From Fibrobacter sp. (GTDB lineage: Bacteria; Fibrobacterota; Fibrobacteria; Fibrobacterales; Fibrobacteraceae), in assembly GCA_017503015.1 (NCBI GenBank), contig JAFVTX010000030.1, positions 1-64,000 of the forward strand: a DNA stretch of 64,000 bases. Reading direction: 5' to 3'. This document shows positions 8,954 through 16,901 of the stretch, piece by piece. The number at the start of each line of letters is the position of its first letter. Position 1 is the first letter of the stretch. The notes beneath the pieces were generated by a model that was given only the letters and a program-made list of their open reading frames with translations, did no database searches and was not told the origin of the DNA. Position numbers and translations under genes: made by a program.

Positions 8954-9307
8954 TTACAAGCCATACTTAAGTCTGTCAATGGCATTGTCCATCATTTTCT
9001 CATTCTGATGCATTCTTTTGGCATGCATGCCATCCACCTTGTTCATAGAATAGACGCCAAACGCAATGATTCCACCAATTGTCAAAATAGTGAAAATCGC
9101 AAAGGCTACAAGCAACTTCTTCGCCATGCTCATCACCATCTTTGTCTGTGCAAGTTTCGTTTCCTGATCAATACGGGCTACCTCAGGCGACATCGGTTCC
9201 GCATTTGCAGGTGCCCGCCTTGCAGCCATGCGTTCAGCGGCATTTTGCGATGCATTCTGAATGCTGTTCGCTGCGGCATTCAAGAGATTATTGAGACCAT
9301 CTTTCAT
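8954..9307 (-). CDS. Small single-span membrane protein
   Basis: 117 residues: an Ala/Asn-rich amphipathic N-terminal part, one strong transmembrane helix at about 67-88 (LLVAFAIFTILTIGGIIAFG), and a charged Met/Lys/Asp-rich tail that could form a coiled coil. It is not recognised as a named family. It is the first gene of the minus-strand operon running to 4340. ATTTTACTCC on the plus strand gives a GGAGTAAAAT ribosome-binding site before the ATG. Confidence 0.6.
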   Translation of the reverse strand: MKDGLNNLLNAAANSIQNASQNAAERMAARRAPANAEPMSPEVARIDQETKLAQTKMVMSMAKKLLVAFAIFTILTIGGIIAFGVYSMNKVDGMHAKRMHQNEKMMDNAIDRLKYGL

Positions 9308-9691
9308 ATTTTACTCCTGTTTTAACAAAGCCGTATGAAATTTCATCCTATTACTTACGATTTCCTTATCAATGATAGCAACACACCCTCCGCTTAAGAC
9401 GAAATTATTTTGTTTGTAATTCTTATTTCAATAGTATATTTTTTTCAACCTGTCTTTGTTGTTTATGCGTTATGATACGATTTTAGGTAGAATTTTTTTA
9501 GCCAAAATGGCGATTTTGTCCCAAAAAAAACGATTTCAATTTTTTCCGTATCATAAAAAATGACAATTTTTAAACATTTCAAAATCCCGTGTTTTTTTCT
9601 GTTTTCTTCAAATTTATGATACAATGCAATAATACAATCGAAATTACATTCTCTATTACTATATTCCTTCGGTTATTTCTATATTTGCAAC
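9308..9691. other. AT-rich divergent intergenic region
   Basis: 384 bp with no open frame worth calling, very rich in poly-T and poly-A runs. It separates the divergent minus-strand operon from the TIGR02147 regulator and must hold both promoters. Two GTATCAT/ATGATAC words (near 9470-9480 and 9548-9580) form inverted or direct pairs that could be regulator sites; this is inference. Confidence 0.5.
9680..9687 (+). promoter_or_regulatory. TATATTTG promoter element before the regulator gene
   Basis: TATATTTG matches TAnnTTTG and ends 4 nt before the ATG at 9692, with no Shine-Dalgarno sequence. This suggests a leaderless transcript. Confidence 0.5.
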
Positions 9692-10558
9692 ATGCGTTCC
9701 ATTCTTGAATACGACGATTTTAGAAAGTACATTCTGGATTTCTATATTGAAAAGAAAGAAACCCAGAACCTTTCATGGCGAGCCTTTGCGGAAAAAGCGA
9801 GAATCAAATCTCCCATATTCCTGAAACTGGTTTGCGACGGCAAGAGCGGCCTTGCCGAAAACACGGCCATGCGCGTTTCCGAGGCCATGGACCTGACAAG
9901 TTACGAGCAAGATTTCTTTCTGCTTTTGGTAAAATTCAACCAGGCAAAACGTGACGATATGCGTAACCTGGTTTTTGCCGACATGATGGAAATCGCCAAG
10001 GTCCACAGGGTAAATGTCCTTGGGGCGGGGCTTTACGACTATTTCGCCAATTGGGTAAATGCAGTCATACGAGAACTTGCCCCGGCTATCAAGAATCCAA
10101 GTCCTGAAAAAATCGCATTAGCTTCTTTACCGGAAATTTCTACCGAAAGCGCACGCAATTCTCTGAGTTTTTTAATCAAGAACGGATTCCTAAAAAAACG
10201 CGGAAATAAGTACAGGCAAACATCCAAATCCCTTTCTACGGGAAGAATTTCCATTGTTGCCCCGTCCGTCCGCAGTTTTCACAGGCAAATGGGTGAGCTC
10301 GCGCTGAATACGCTAGACAAGGTTCCCGTGACAGAGCGGAACTTTTCGACACTTACGCTTGGGCTCACCGAAAAGTCGTACCAGAAAATTTTGAAGGAGC
10401 TGGCACACTTTCGGCGAAAGATTGTCGCCATCGCCACCAACGAAGACGAAGTGGAACGCGTCTACGAGCTGAATTTGCAGCTATTCCCGCTGACGAAGAA
10501 ATTAGACGAGAGACATGGTTCGGCAGGCTCACCAACCTTGACGAAAGATGCGGAATGA
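9692..10558 (+). CDS. TIGR02147 (DUF4423) family putative regulator
   Basis: 288 residues. The opening MRSILEYDDFRKYILDFYIEKK and the segment SWRAFAEKARIKSPIFLKLVCDGKSGLAENTAMRVSEAMDL are characteristic of TIGR02147 proteins, a family expanded in Fibrobacter. The N-terminal part resembles a helix-turn-helix and the C-terminal part a winged helix (residues about 145-200, ARNSLSFLIKNGFLKKRGNKY). Members are presumed transcriptional regulators, often next to lipoprotein genes, as here with the 10628 gene 70 bp downstream. DNA binding is not shown by the sequence alone. Confidence 0.8.
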   Translation: MRSILEYDDFRKYILDFYIEKKETQNLSWRAFAEKARIKSPIFLKLVCDGKSGLAENTAMRVSEAMDLTSYEQDFFLLLVKFNQAKRDDMRNLVFADMMEIAKVHRVNVLGAGLYDYFANWVNAVIRELAPAIKNPSPEKIALASLPEISTESARNSLSFLIKNGFLKKRGNKYRQTSKSLSTGRISIVAPSVRSFHRQMGELALNTLDKVPVTERNFSTLTLGLTEKSYQKILKELAHFRRKIVAIATNEDEVERVYELNLQLFPLTKKLDERHGSAGSPTLTKDAE

Positions 10559-10627
10559 AAAATTTAGAATGGATATGTCACTCTGGTGCACGAAGTGCGA
10601 TAGAGTCCAATGAGGAGTAAATCTTTT

Positions 10628-12253
10628 ATGAAGAACAAATTAGTTTTAACAATGTTTGCCGCGGCCATATTCTTTGTCGGCTGCTCCAATGGCGACGACA
10701 AAAAATCCACCGGCGGTTCCACCGAAGCCGAAAACGCCATCGCCGACAAGACCGTGGCGGGCGTTTCGCAGAAGGGACCGTTCGTGATCGGCTCAACCGT
10801 AACCTTGTACGAAGTCGATGGGGACAACCTGGTGCAAACAGGCAACACGTTTACGGGAAAAGTCGCAAGCAACAAGGGCGAATTCAATATTTCCAACATC
10901 AACCTGGACGCCCCCTATGCGCTGCTCGAAGCAGAAGGATACTACTGGAACGAAGTCACCGGCAAACGTTCGGCAGGCCTGATAAAACTGAACGCACTGA
11001 CCGATTTGGAAGACCGCGAAACCGCGAACATCAACCTGCTCACGCACCTCGCCTACGAGCGCACGCAATGGCTGGTGCGGAACAAGTCCATGAAAATCGG
11101 CGAGGCGAAATCGCAAGCGGAGCGGGAAATTTTCGCCGCATTCGGGATTACGGACATTTCAAGGGGATTCGAAGACCTGAACATCTTCGGCGACAGTGAA
11201 GGGGACGCTGCCCTGCTCGCCATCTCCATCTTGATGCAGCTGAACTGCACCGAGGCGGAATTCAGCGAACAGCTGGCAGACTTTGCAAAAGACCTGGAAG
11301 AAGACGGTTTCTGGAACAACGAAAAGTTGAAGGCGACCCTTGCCGACAACGCCTTCGAAACGAACGCCCCAAAAATACGCAAAAATATCGAGGCATGGGA
11401 TTTCGCGGACACCATTTCCGCATTCGAGCCCGTCATGGAATCGTTCTGGAACGATGTTTACGGGCTTGGCCGCTGCACCGAAAAACGCGCCGGCGCGCTG
11501 CTCCCCGACACCAGCGAAAACTCCGCCTACTACCGCTCCATATTCCGCTGCCTAGACGGCCACTGGATTCTGGAGCAGAAATTCGGTGGCGGCGACACCG
11601 TAATCTTCCCGGTCGTCGAGCTGGACACCATCACCGAACTGGACTGCACCGGCTCCATGTACTGCGCCCAAAACTGCATGAACGTGATGGACCCGGACCT
11701 TGGCCGCACCTGCAGCCGAGTGAACACGCAAATCGACGACGGCAGCGACACCTACGGCTTCTTGCATTTCTATACGGATTCCGCATCGGCGCTCAGCTGG
11801 CCCGCGGGCGACAAGGGTTACGGCTACGAATCGGCATCCCGCGACAAGTACGGCTACATCTATACCATCGCGCGCCTCGGCGACAGCCACCCCTATGCAA
11901 GAATCTTTTTCGAAATTTCCGGCGATGAACAGCGTGGCAACGACCTGACCGAATGGGGCGGCGTATGCATTACCTACACCGCGAACGAAAGCTTCTTTAT
12001 AAACATCCGCTTCCCCAACGACAACAAGCTGACGGAATACGATTACTACAAGGCGCAACTGCCCGCAACGGAACAGCTCGTGACCGCAAACATCAAGTGG
12101 AGCGACTTTGTCCAGGAAGGCTTCGGGCTCCGCGTCGAACGCGACAGCGTCGTGAAAAACATCAGCCGCGTGGAAGTCAGTTTCGAGAAACCAGGCTCGA
12201 ACATTTCGTCAAAGATTCATTCCATCAGCAAGTACGGGACCTGCAACAAGTAG
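10628..12253 (+). CDS. Large Fibrobacter-type lipoprotein
   Basis: 541 residues from ATG 10628. This start is preferred over ATG 10610 because AGGAG lies at 10613-10617, 10 nt before it. Lipobox FVGC. After a short Ser/Gly linker, KGPFVIGSTVTLYEVD begins a beta-rich segment found in Fibrobacter lipoproteins, then a helical middle region (about 130-260). The C-terminal third, with WPAGDKGYGYES, WGGVCITYTANESFFINIRFP and IKWSDFVQEGFG, looks like a carbohydrate-binding-type beta sandwich (CBM11-like by pattern only). Probably a cell-surface protein, possibly polysaccharide binding. Adjacent to, and perhaps controlled by, the TIGR02147 protein. Confidence 0.65.
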   Translation: MKNKLVLTMFAAAIFFVGCSNGDDKKSTGGSTEAENAIADKTVAGVSQKGPFVIGSTVTLYEVDGDNLVQTGNTFTGKVASNKGEFNISNINLDAPYALLEAEGYYWNEVTGKRSAGLIKLNALTDLEDRETANINLLTHLAYERTQWLVRNKSMKIGEAKSQAEREIFAAFGITDISRGFEDLNIFGDSEGDAALLAISILMQLNCTEAEFSEQLADFAKDLEEDGFWNNEKLKATLADNAFETNAPKIRKNIEAWDFADTISAFEPVMESFWNDVYGLGRCTEKRAGALLPDTSENSAYYRSIFRCLDGHWILEQKFGGGDTVIFPVVELDTITELDCTGSMYCAQNCMNVMDPDLGRTCSRVNTQIDDGSDTYGFLHFYTDSASALSWPAGDKGYGYESASRDKYGYIYTIARLGDSHPYARIFFEISGDEQRGNDLTEWGGVCITYTANESFFINIRFPNDNKLTEYDYYKAQLPATEQLVTANIKWSDFVQEGFGLRVERDSVVKNISRVEVSFEKPGSNISSKIHSISKYGTCNK

Positions 12254-12281
12254 AAATGGGTTTTCCCGATAACAATTTTTC

Positions 12282-12289
12282 TACATTTG
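12282..12289 (+). promoter_or_regulatory. TACATTTG promoter element before obgE
   Basis: TACATTTG matches TAnnTTTG and ends 4 nt before the obgE ATG (12294), with no Shine-Dalgarno sequence between; the transcript is probably leaderless. Confidence 0.5.
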
Positions 12290-12293
12290 TTGC

Positions 12294-13340
12294 ATGTTCC
12301 TAGACGAAAAATCCATAGAAGTGCGCTCCGGCAAGGGCGGTGACGGCATCGTAAGCTTCCACCGTGAAAAGTTCGTGCCCCTGGGAGGCCCCGACGGCGG
12401 TGACGGCGGGCGCGGCGGTCACGTAATTCTCAGAGTCAACGAACAGTATTCCACCCTCCTGGACATGGGGAACGCCCGCCTGTACAAGGCAAAAAACGGC
12501 CAGCCCGGTGGCGCCAAGCGCTGCACCGGGGCTTCTGCCGAAGACCTGATTGTGGACGTACCCCGCGGAACCATCGTCAAGGACGCCGAAGGGCGAATCC
12601 TCGCAGACCTCACCGAAGCAGGCCAGAAATGGATTGCGGCCCGTGGCGGCAAGGGCGGCATGGGCAACCAGCATTTCGCCACCCCGAAGGTGCAAGCTCC
12701 CCGCAAGTGCACCCCCGGCGAAAAGGGCGAAAAGCGGGAACTTTTCTTGGAACTGAAACTCATGGCCGACGTGGGCCTGGTAGGGTTCCCAAACGCGGGC
12801 AAGTCCAGCCTGGTGAACAGGATTTCTAGCGGACGCCCTAAAGTCGGAGATTATCCGTTCACCACGCTGGAGCCGGTACTCGGCATTGTGCAGATGAATG
12901 GTCACAGCTTTGTGGTGGCCGACATTCCGGGGCTTCTGGAAGGCGCCAGCGAAGGCAAGGGCCTGGGCCACCAGTTCCTGAAGCACATCGAACGCACGCA
13001 CACGCTGCTGTTCGTCATCGACGGCTTTGCCGAAAATGCCTACGAGCAGTTTACCGTGCTCAAGAGCGAACTGAAGGCATTCCACCCGAAGCTCGCCCAA
13101 AAGTCCTATGTAATTGCCCTGAACAAGAGCGACCTTGGAATAGAAGAATCCATCAAGGAATTCAAGAAACACAGGGAAAAGGTCATCGTGACCTCTGCCA
13201 TTACAGGCGACGGCTGCAAGGAACTGCAGCAGGCCCTGGACGATGCCGTGCCCCATGTGCAAAAGAAAAAAGTGGGCTGGGAAAGCAAGAGCAGTTCCGG
13301 CAGCGACAGCAAAAAAGGCGGCTGGAAAAAGAAGGCCTAA
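12294..13340 (+). CDS. obgE: GTPase ObgE/CgtA
   Basis: Ribosome-associated GTPase needed for late 50S assembly and growth control. 348 residues. The N-terminal glycine-rich Obg domain (about 1-157) holds SGKGGDGIVSFHREKFVPLGG and the GGRGGHV glycine hairpins. The G domain follows: G1 GFPNAGKSS, G2 region YPFTTLEPVLG, G3 DIPGLLEGA, G4 NKSD and G5 TSAITGDG. The C-terminal tail is Ser/Lys-rich rather than an OCT domain. The smpB gene starts 3 nt after its stop. Confidence 0.96.
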   Translation: MFLDEKSIEVRSGKGGDGIVSFHREKFVPLGGPDGGDGGRGGHVILRVNEQYSTLLDMGNARLYKAKNGQPGGAKRCTGASAEDLIVDVPRGTIVKDAEGRILADLTEAGQKWIAARGGKGGMGNQHFATPKVQAPRKCTPGEKGEKRELFLELKLMADVGLVGFPNAGKSSLVNRISSGRPKVGDYPFTTLEPVLGIVQMNGHSFVVADIPGLLEGASEGKGLGHQFLKHIERTHTLLFVIDGFAENAYEQFTVLKSELKAFHPKLAQKSYVIALNKSDLGIEESIKEFKKHREKVIVTSAITGDGCKELQQALDDAVPHVQKKKVGWESKSSSGSDSKKGGWKKKA

Positions 13341-13343
13341 CCT

Positions 13344-13817
13344 ATGGCTAAAAAGGAACAGAGTACACCTGTTATCGTGAACCGCAAGGCGCAGCACCTC
13401 TACTTCGTAGATGAGACCTTCGAAGTGGGTATCATGCTTATCGGTTCAGAGGTCAAGTCCATTCGCGACGGCAAGTGCACCCTGGGCGAAGCCTGGATCG
13501 ACATCGACGAGAAAAAGAACGAACTCTGGTTGGTAGGTGCCCATATCGATGAGTACGTTTTTGCAAACCGTTTTAACCATTTCCCGGCAAGGCGCCGCAA
13601 ACTTTTGGCCCATGTTCACGAAATCGCCAAGATGCGCAAGGCCAAGGAGCAGAAGGGCTGCACGCTGATCCCCCTGAAGCTCTACTTCAAGAACCGCCGC
13701 GCCAAGCTGGAGATGGGAATCTGCCGCGGAAAGGACCAGCGGGACAAGCGGCAAGATATTATCAACCGCGACGCCAAACTGGAAATGGCCCGGGCGGCAA
13801 AGGTGCACCTGCGATGA
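13344..13817 (+). CDS. smpB: SsrA-binding protein SmpB
   Basis: Partner of tmRNA in trans-translation rescue of stalled ribosomes. 157 residues, the usual length. Hallmark motifs: NRKAQHLYFVDETFEVGIMLIGSEVKS split around the beta barrel, LWLVGAHIDEY, RRRKLLAHVHEI, and the basic C-terminal helix GKDQRDKRQDIINRDAK that enters the decoding site. The gene lies between obgE (3-nt gap) and the amidase gene (ATGA overlap), so the three are likely one transcript. No tmRNA gene was recognised in the window. Confidence 0.96.
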   Translation: MAKKEQSTPVIVNRKAQHLYFVDETFEVGIMLIGSEVKSIRDGKCTLGEAWIDIDEKKNELWLVGAHIDEYVFANRFNHFPARRRKLLAHVHEIAKMRKAKEQKGCTLIPLKLYFKNRRAKLEMGICRGKDQRDKRQDIINRDAKLEMARAAKVHLR

Positions 13818-15037
13818 AAAGACTGGTTGCCGCCATATTCGCATGCCTTGTCTGCGCCACCTTCGCATGGGGGGCTTCCAATGCGGCATCGGTAAATTTT
13901 CTGGATGCAGAGATTCTTTCCAAGGACGCCGGCGCATCCTTCCATTGGTTCCCCATCCAAAAGACATTCATCTTGGTTACCGCCAAGGATACGGCCAAGT
14001 TCGCCGTCGGGATTCCCTTCGTTTCCCACAACAGCAACGTGATGGAGCTTGCGGCAAGTCCCAAGCTTGAAAACGGCCACCTCTGGATTTCAAGAGACGA
14101 CGCCTACAAGCTTTTCCCAAACGCAAAACCCAGCAGTTCAAGCGCCGCACCGGTTTCTAGCTCCGTGACGCAGTCCAGCTCCAGCGCAACGCTTATGTCT
14201 AGTTCAAGCGCCGCTCCTGCTCCAAGCACGACAACTCCTGCAGCGGTGGCTGTACCGGCAAGCACAATTCCCACCGCCACGCCTGTTGCTCCCCCGAAAA
14301 ACGAAACCGCAGGGACCCGCGAAGTCAAGACCATCGTCATCGATCCCGGTCATGGCGGAAAAGACACCGGCGCCCAGGGCAAAAAATCCAACGAAAAGGA
14401 CATCGTGCTCGCCATCGGAAAGCTTTTGAAAAAAGAACTGGAAAAAGAAGGTTTCAATGTCAAGATGACCCGCGACAAGGACGTGTTCATTGAGCTGGGC
14501 CAGCGGGCGAATCTTGCGAACCAGTGGGACGGTGACCTGTTTATCAGCCTGCACTGCAACGCCATCGACGCTACCGCCGAGCGCAAAAAGCAAGTCAAGG
14601 GCTACCATGTTTACGTGCTGCGCGCCCCCGAAAGCGAAGAAGACAAGGCCATCGCCCGTCGTGAAAACAAGGTGGCCACGCTCTACGGCGAAAAGAACGC
14701 CAAAGAAGAACTGTCCCCCATCGAATGGTTCAAGCTGGAAGCCCGCCTAGAAAAGTATAAGCAGAACAGCTACATGTTCACCGAAGAAATGCTCAAGGCC
14801 ATGGACGGCGGAAAAATCCGCAAGCAGGCAGGCGGCGTGGGCGGTGCCGGTTTCATGGTGCTGGTGGGCGCGCTGATGCCAGCCGTCCTCTTTGAAATCG
14901 GGTTCATCAGCAACCCCGAAGACGAAGCCTACATGATAACCGACAAGGGCCAAAAGGACATCGCCGAGCGCATTTCCAAGGCCGTCAGCACCTACAAGGC
15001 CGCAGTCCACAGCTACAGAGAGACGCTGGGACGATAG
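13814..15037 (+). CDS. N-acetylmuramoyl-L-alanine amidase
   Basis: Exported 407-residue zinc amidase that cuts the bond between N-acetylmuramic acid and the stem peptide, used in daughter-cell separation. Signal peptide at residues 1-21. An N-terminal beta domain follows, then a Ser/Ala/Pro/Thr linker at about 97-162. The Amidase_3 domain runs from about 170 to the end, with IVIDPGHGGKDTGAQG (zinc His), ISLHCNA (second His) and the catalytic glutamate in FEIGFISNPEDE. The start overlaps the smpB stop in ATGA. Confidence 0.92.
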   Translation: MKRLVAAIFACLVCATFAWGASNAASVNFLDAEILSKDAGASFHWFPIQKTFILVTAKDTAKFAVGIPFVSHNSNVMELAASPKLENGHLWISRDDAYKLFPNAKPSSSSAAPVSSSVTQSSSSATLMSSSSAAPAPSTTTPAAVAVPASTIPTATPVAPPKNETAGTREVKTIVIDPGHGGKDTGAQGKKSNEKDIVLAIGKLLKKELEKEGFNVKMTRDKDVFIELGQRANLANQWDGDLFISLHCNAIDATAERKKQVKGYHVYVLRAPESEEDKAIARRENKVATLYGEKNAKEELSPIEWFKLEARLEKYKQNSYMFTEEMLKAMDGGKIRKQAGGVGGAGFMVLVGALMPAVLFEIGFISNPEDEAYMITDKGQKDIAERISKAVSTYKAAVHSYRETLGR

Positions 15038-15183
15038 GCCGCGCATAGCGCGGCAGTTACTAATTAATACTTACTAGAATTGGTTAAACAAAAAACCGAC
15101 TGCTTTTGGCAATCGGCTTTTAACTCAAAGCGAGTATAACGAGCGACCTCACCACTCAAAGGGCGAAGCCCGACCTCAAGCCT
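15038..15183. terminator. Intergenic hairpins and terminator between amidase and yebC
   Basis: A perfect 7-bp hairpin GCCGCGC-ATA-GCGCGGC lies right after the amidase stop (15038-15054). A second hairpin at 15091-15114 (CCGACTGC / GGCAATCGG with one mismatch), flanked by A- and T-runs, is a good bidirectional terminator for the convergent genes. From 15114 to 15183 are CTCAAA and GACCTCA words around GGGCGAAGCCC, the same microhairpin repeat type as at 3131-3300. Confidence 0.7.
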
Positions 15184-15927
15184 CTACTCCGCATCCATGT
15201 CCGCTTCGTCGATTTCGGCGTTGTGGTACACATCCTGAACGTCGTCGTGGTCTTCGAACTTGTCGATAAGCTTCAGGAGCTTCTGGGCGTCGTCATGACC
15301 GAGCTTTACAGGGTCGTTGGCAACGTAGCTCAGTTCCGCACTCATCATTTCGATCCCTGCCGCTTCAAGCGCCTTGGAAACAGCGTCGAAAGCTTCGGGG
15401 CTGGTGGAGATTTCGTGCACACCATCTTCGGTGGACATGTCTTCGGCACCGGCTTCCAATACCAGGTCCATCACCTTTTCTTCGGGGTACTTTTCGGCAT
15501 CGACGATAATCACGCCCTTGTAGGTGAAAGCCCAAGAAACGGAACCGGATTCACCCATGGAACCGCCGTTCTTGTTGAAGATGTTGCGGACTTCGGCAAC
15601 GGTACGGACCTTATTGTCGGTCAAGCACTGCACCATGATGGCAACACCGGCCGGGCCGCGTCCTTCGTACAGCGGCTCCGTCATTTCGGTACCGGAGTTG
15701 GCACCCGTACCCTTGGCGATGGCGCTTTCAATGTTCTTGGTGGGCAAGCTCTGGCTCTTAGACTTAAGGATAGCTGCACGCAGACGGGGGTTTGCGTCGG
15801 GGTTTCCACCGCCGAGCTTGGCGGCAATGGAGATTTCCTTAATCAGCTTGTTCCACGCCTTGGCGCGGGCGACGTCAGTCTTAGCTTTCTTGCGTTTGGT
15901 GGTGGCCCATTTGGAGTGACCAGACAT
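15184..15927 (-). CDS. yebC: YebC/PmpR-family protein
   Basis: 247 residues, the standard family length. The N-terminal MSGHSKWATTKRKKAKTD is near-invariant in the family, followed by KLIKEISIAAKLGGGNPDANPRLR. Known roles for YebC proteins are transcription regulation and, in some bacteria, helping ribosomes through proline stretches. AGAGG precedes the ATG. It is convergent with the amidase gene and downstream of the pgm/lysine-rich gene pair. Confidence 0.95.
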   Translation of the reverse strand: MSGHSKWATTKRKKAKTDVARAKAWNKLIKEISIAAKLGGGNPDANPRLRAAILKSKSQSLPTKNIESAIAKGTGANSGTEMTEPLYEGRGPAGVAIMVQCLTDNKVRTVAEVRNIFNKNGGSMGESGSVSWAFTYKGVIIVDAEKYPEEKVMDLVLEAGAEDMSTEDGVHEISTSPEAFDAVSKALEAAGIEMMSAELSYVANDPVKLGHDDAQKLLKLIDKFEDHDDVQDVYHNAEIDEADMDAE

Positions 15928-16019
15928 AAATACCTCTATCGGGGTTTAAAGTTGATGTTTTGTTAAACTCTTCAGGAATACTATTCCTCTTCCTCGTCAT
16001 CTTCGTAGACGACGTTTTT

Positions 16020-16901
16020 CTATTTCTTCTTTTTCTTCTTCTTTACGACAGGTTCCTCTTCATCTTCGTCGTAAGATTTTTTCTTCTTTTTCTTCTTCAC
16101 GACAGGAGCTTCTTCCTCGTCTTCGTCATAAGAGCGCCTCTTCTTTTTCTTCTTCACAACGGGTTCTTCCTCTTCTTCCGCCTCTTCTGCTGCGGCTTCG
16201 CGCTTTTTCTGCAGCATAGCACGGCGGCGCTTTTCCTTGATCGTCAGGTTAGAACCATCCTCATCTTCTTCGTCTTCGTTATAGGAGCGTTTCTTTTTCT
16301 TCTTTGCAACAGGAGCCGGTTCAGGTTCGGCAACGGGCGTCGGTTCAGGACGTTCCTTCTTCTTCAGGTTTGCCTGAAGTTGCTTCTTGTCCAAAGGAAC
16401 AGCGGATGCTTTGGTGATCTCTTCTTCGTATGCTCCGCCCCAAACAGAACCCAGGGCCGTACCGGAGGCAATAGCGTCCTTGAAAATACCCATGGCCCAC
16501 TCGTCATTTGCCGGCGGTAAAAGACGGAACTTCACGTTACGCACCTGGGTGGGTTCGTCTTCCAAGAAGAGCATCACGTCGAACACGCCCACCTGATATT
16601 CCTTACCGTCGGTCCCAGCAGCAGGGGCCGGAATATAGGCGACTATGGAATAGAGGGTACCGTCATAAAGAGCGGAATTCAGAAGTTCCGGGTCACCAGC
16701 CACCACATGGACTTCACCGATAGCCTGGAATGCCCAAGGAGCCACTTCAACCTTGAGAGAGAACTTCTGCCATCCACCCTCGGCAGGTTTCAGTTTCAGA
16801 AGCGAACTCGAAAAAGCCTGGAACTCAGGCTTCGTATCCCCCTGTGCAAAACTCAGCACAGCGAGCGCCATAAAAAGCACGCATAGCAGTTTTTTCATCA
16901 T
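16020..16901 (-). CDS. Exported protein with lysine/acidic repeat tail
   Basis: 293 residues, not recognised as a named family. Signal peptide at about 1-20 (ending FAQG). A beta-rich body to about 175 contains GTLYSIVAYIPAPAAGTDG and a FDVMLFLEDEPTQV region. The tail consists of alternating poly-lysine and acidic blocks, such as VVKKKKKK then SYDEDEEE, three to four times. The TAG stop at 16020-16022 falls inside a lysine run. In frame beyond it the sequence continues KNVVYEDDEEEE to a second TAG at 15981-15983, so the ancestral tail was probably longer. The start overlaps the pgm stop in ATGA. Confidence 0.65.
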   Translation of the reverse strand: MMKKLLCVLFMALAVLSFAQGDTKPEFQAFSSSLLKLKPAEGGWQKFSLKVEVAPWAFQAIGEVHVVAGDPELLNSALYDGTLYSIVAYIPAPAAGTDGKEYQVGVFDVMLFLEDEPTQVRNVKFRLLPPANDEWAMGIFKDAIASGTALGSVWGGAYEEEITKASAVPLDKKQLQANLKKKERPEPTPVAEPEPAPVAKKKKKRSYNEDEEDEDGSNLTIKEKRRRAMLQKKREAAAEEAEEEEEPVVKKKKKRRSYDEDEEEAPVVKKKKKKKSYDEDEEEPVVKKKKKKK

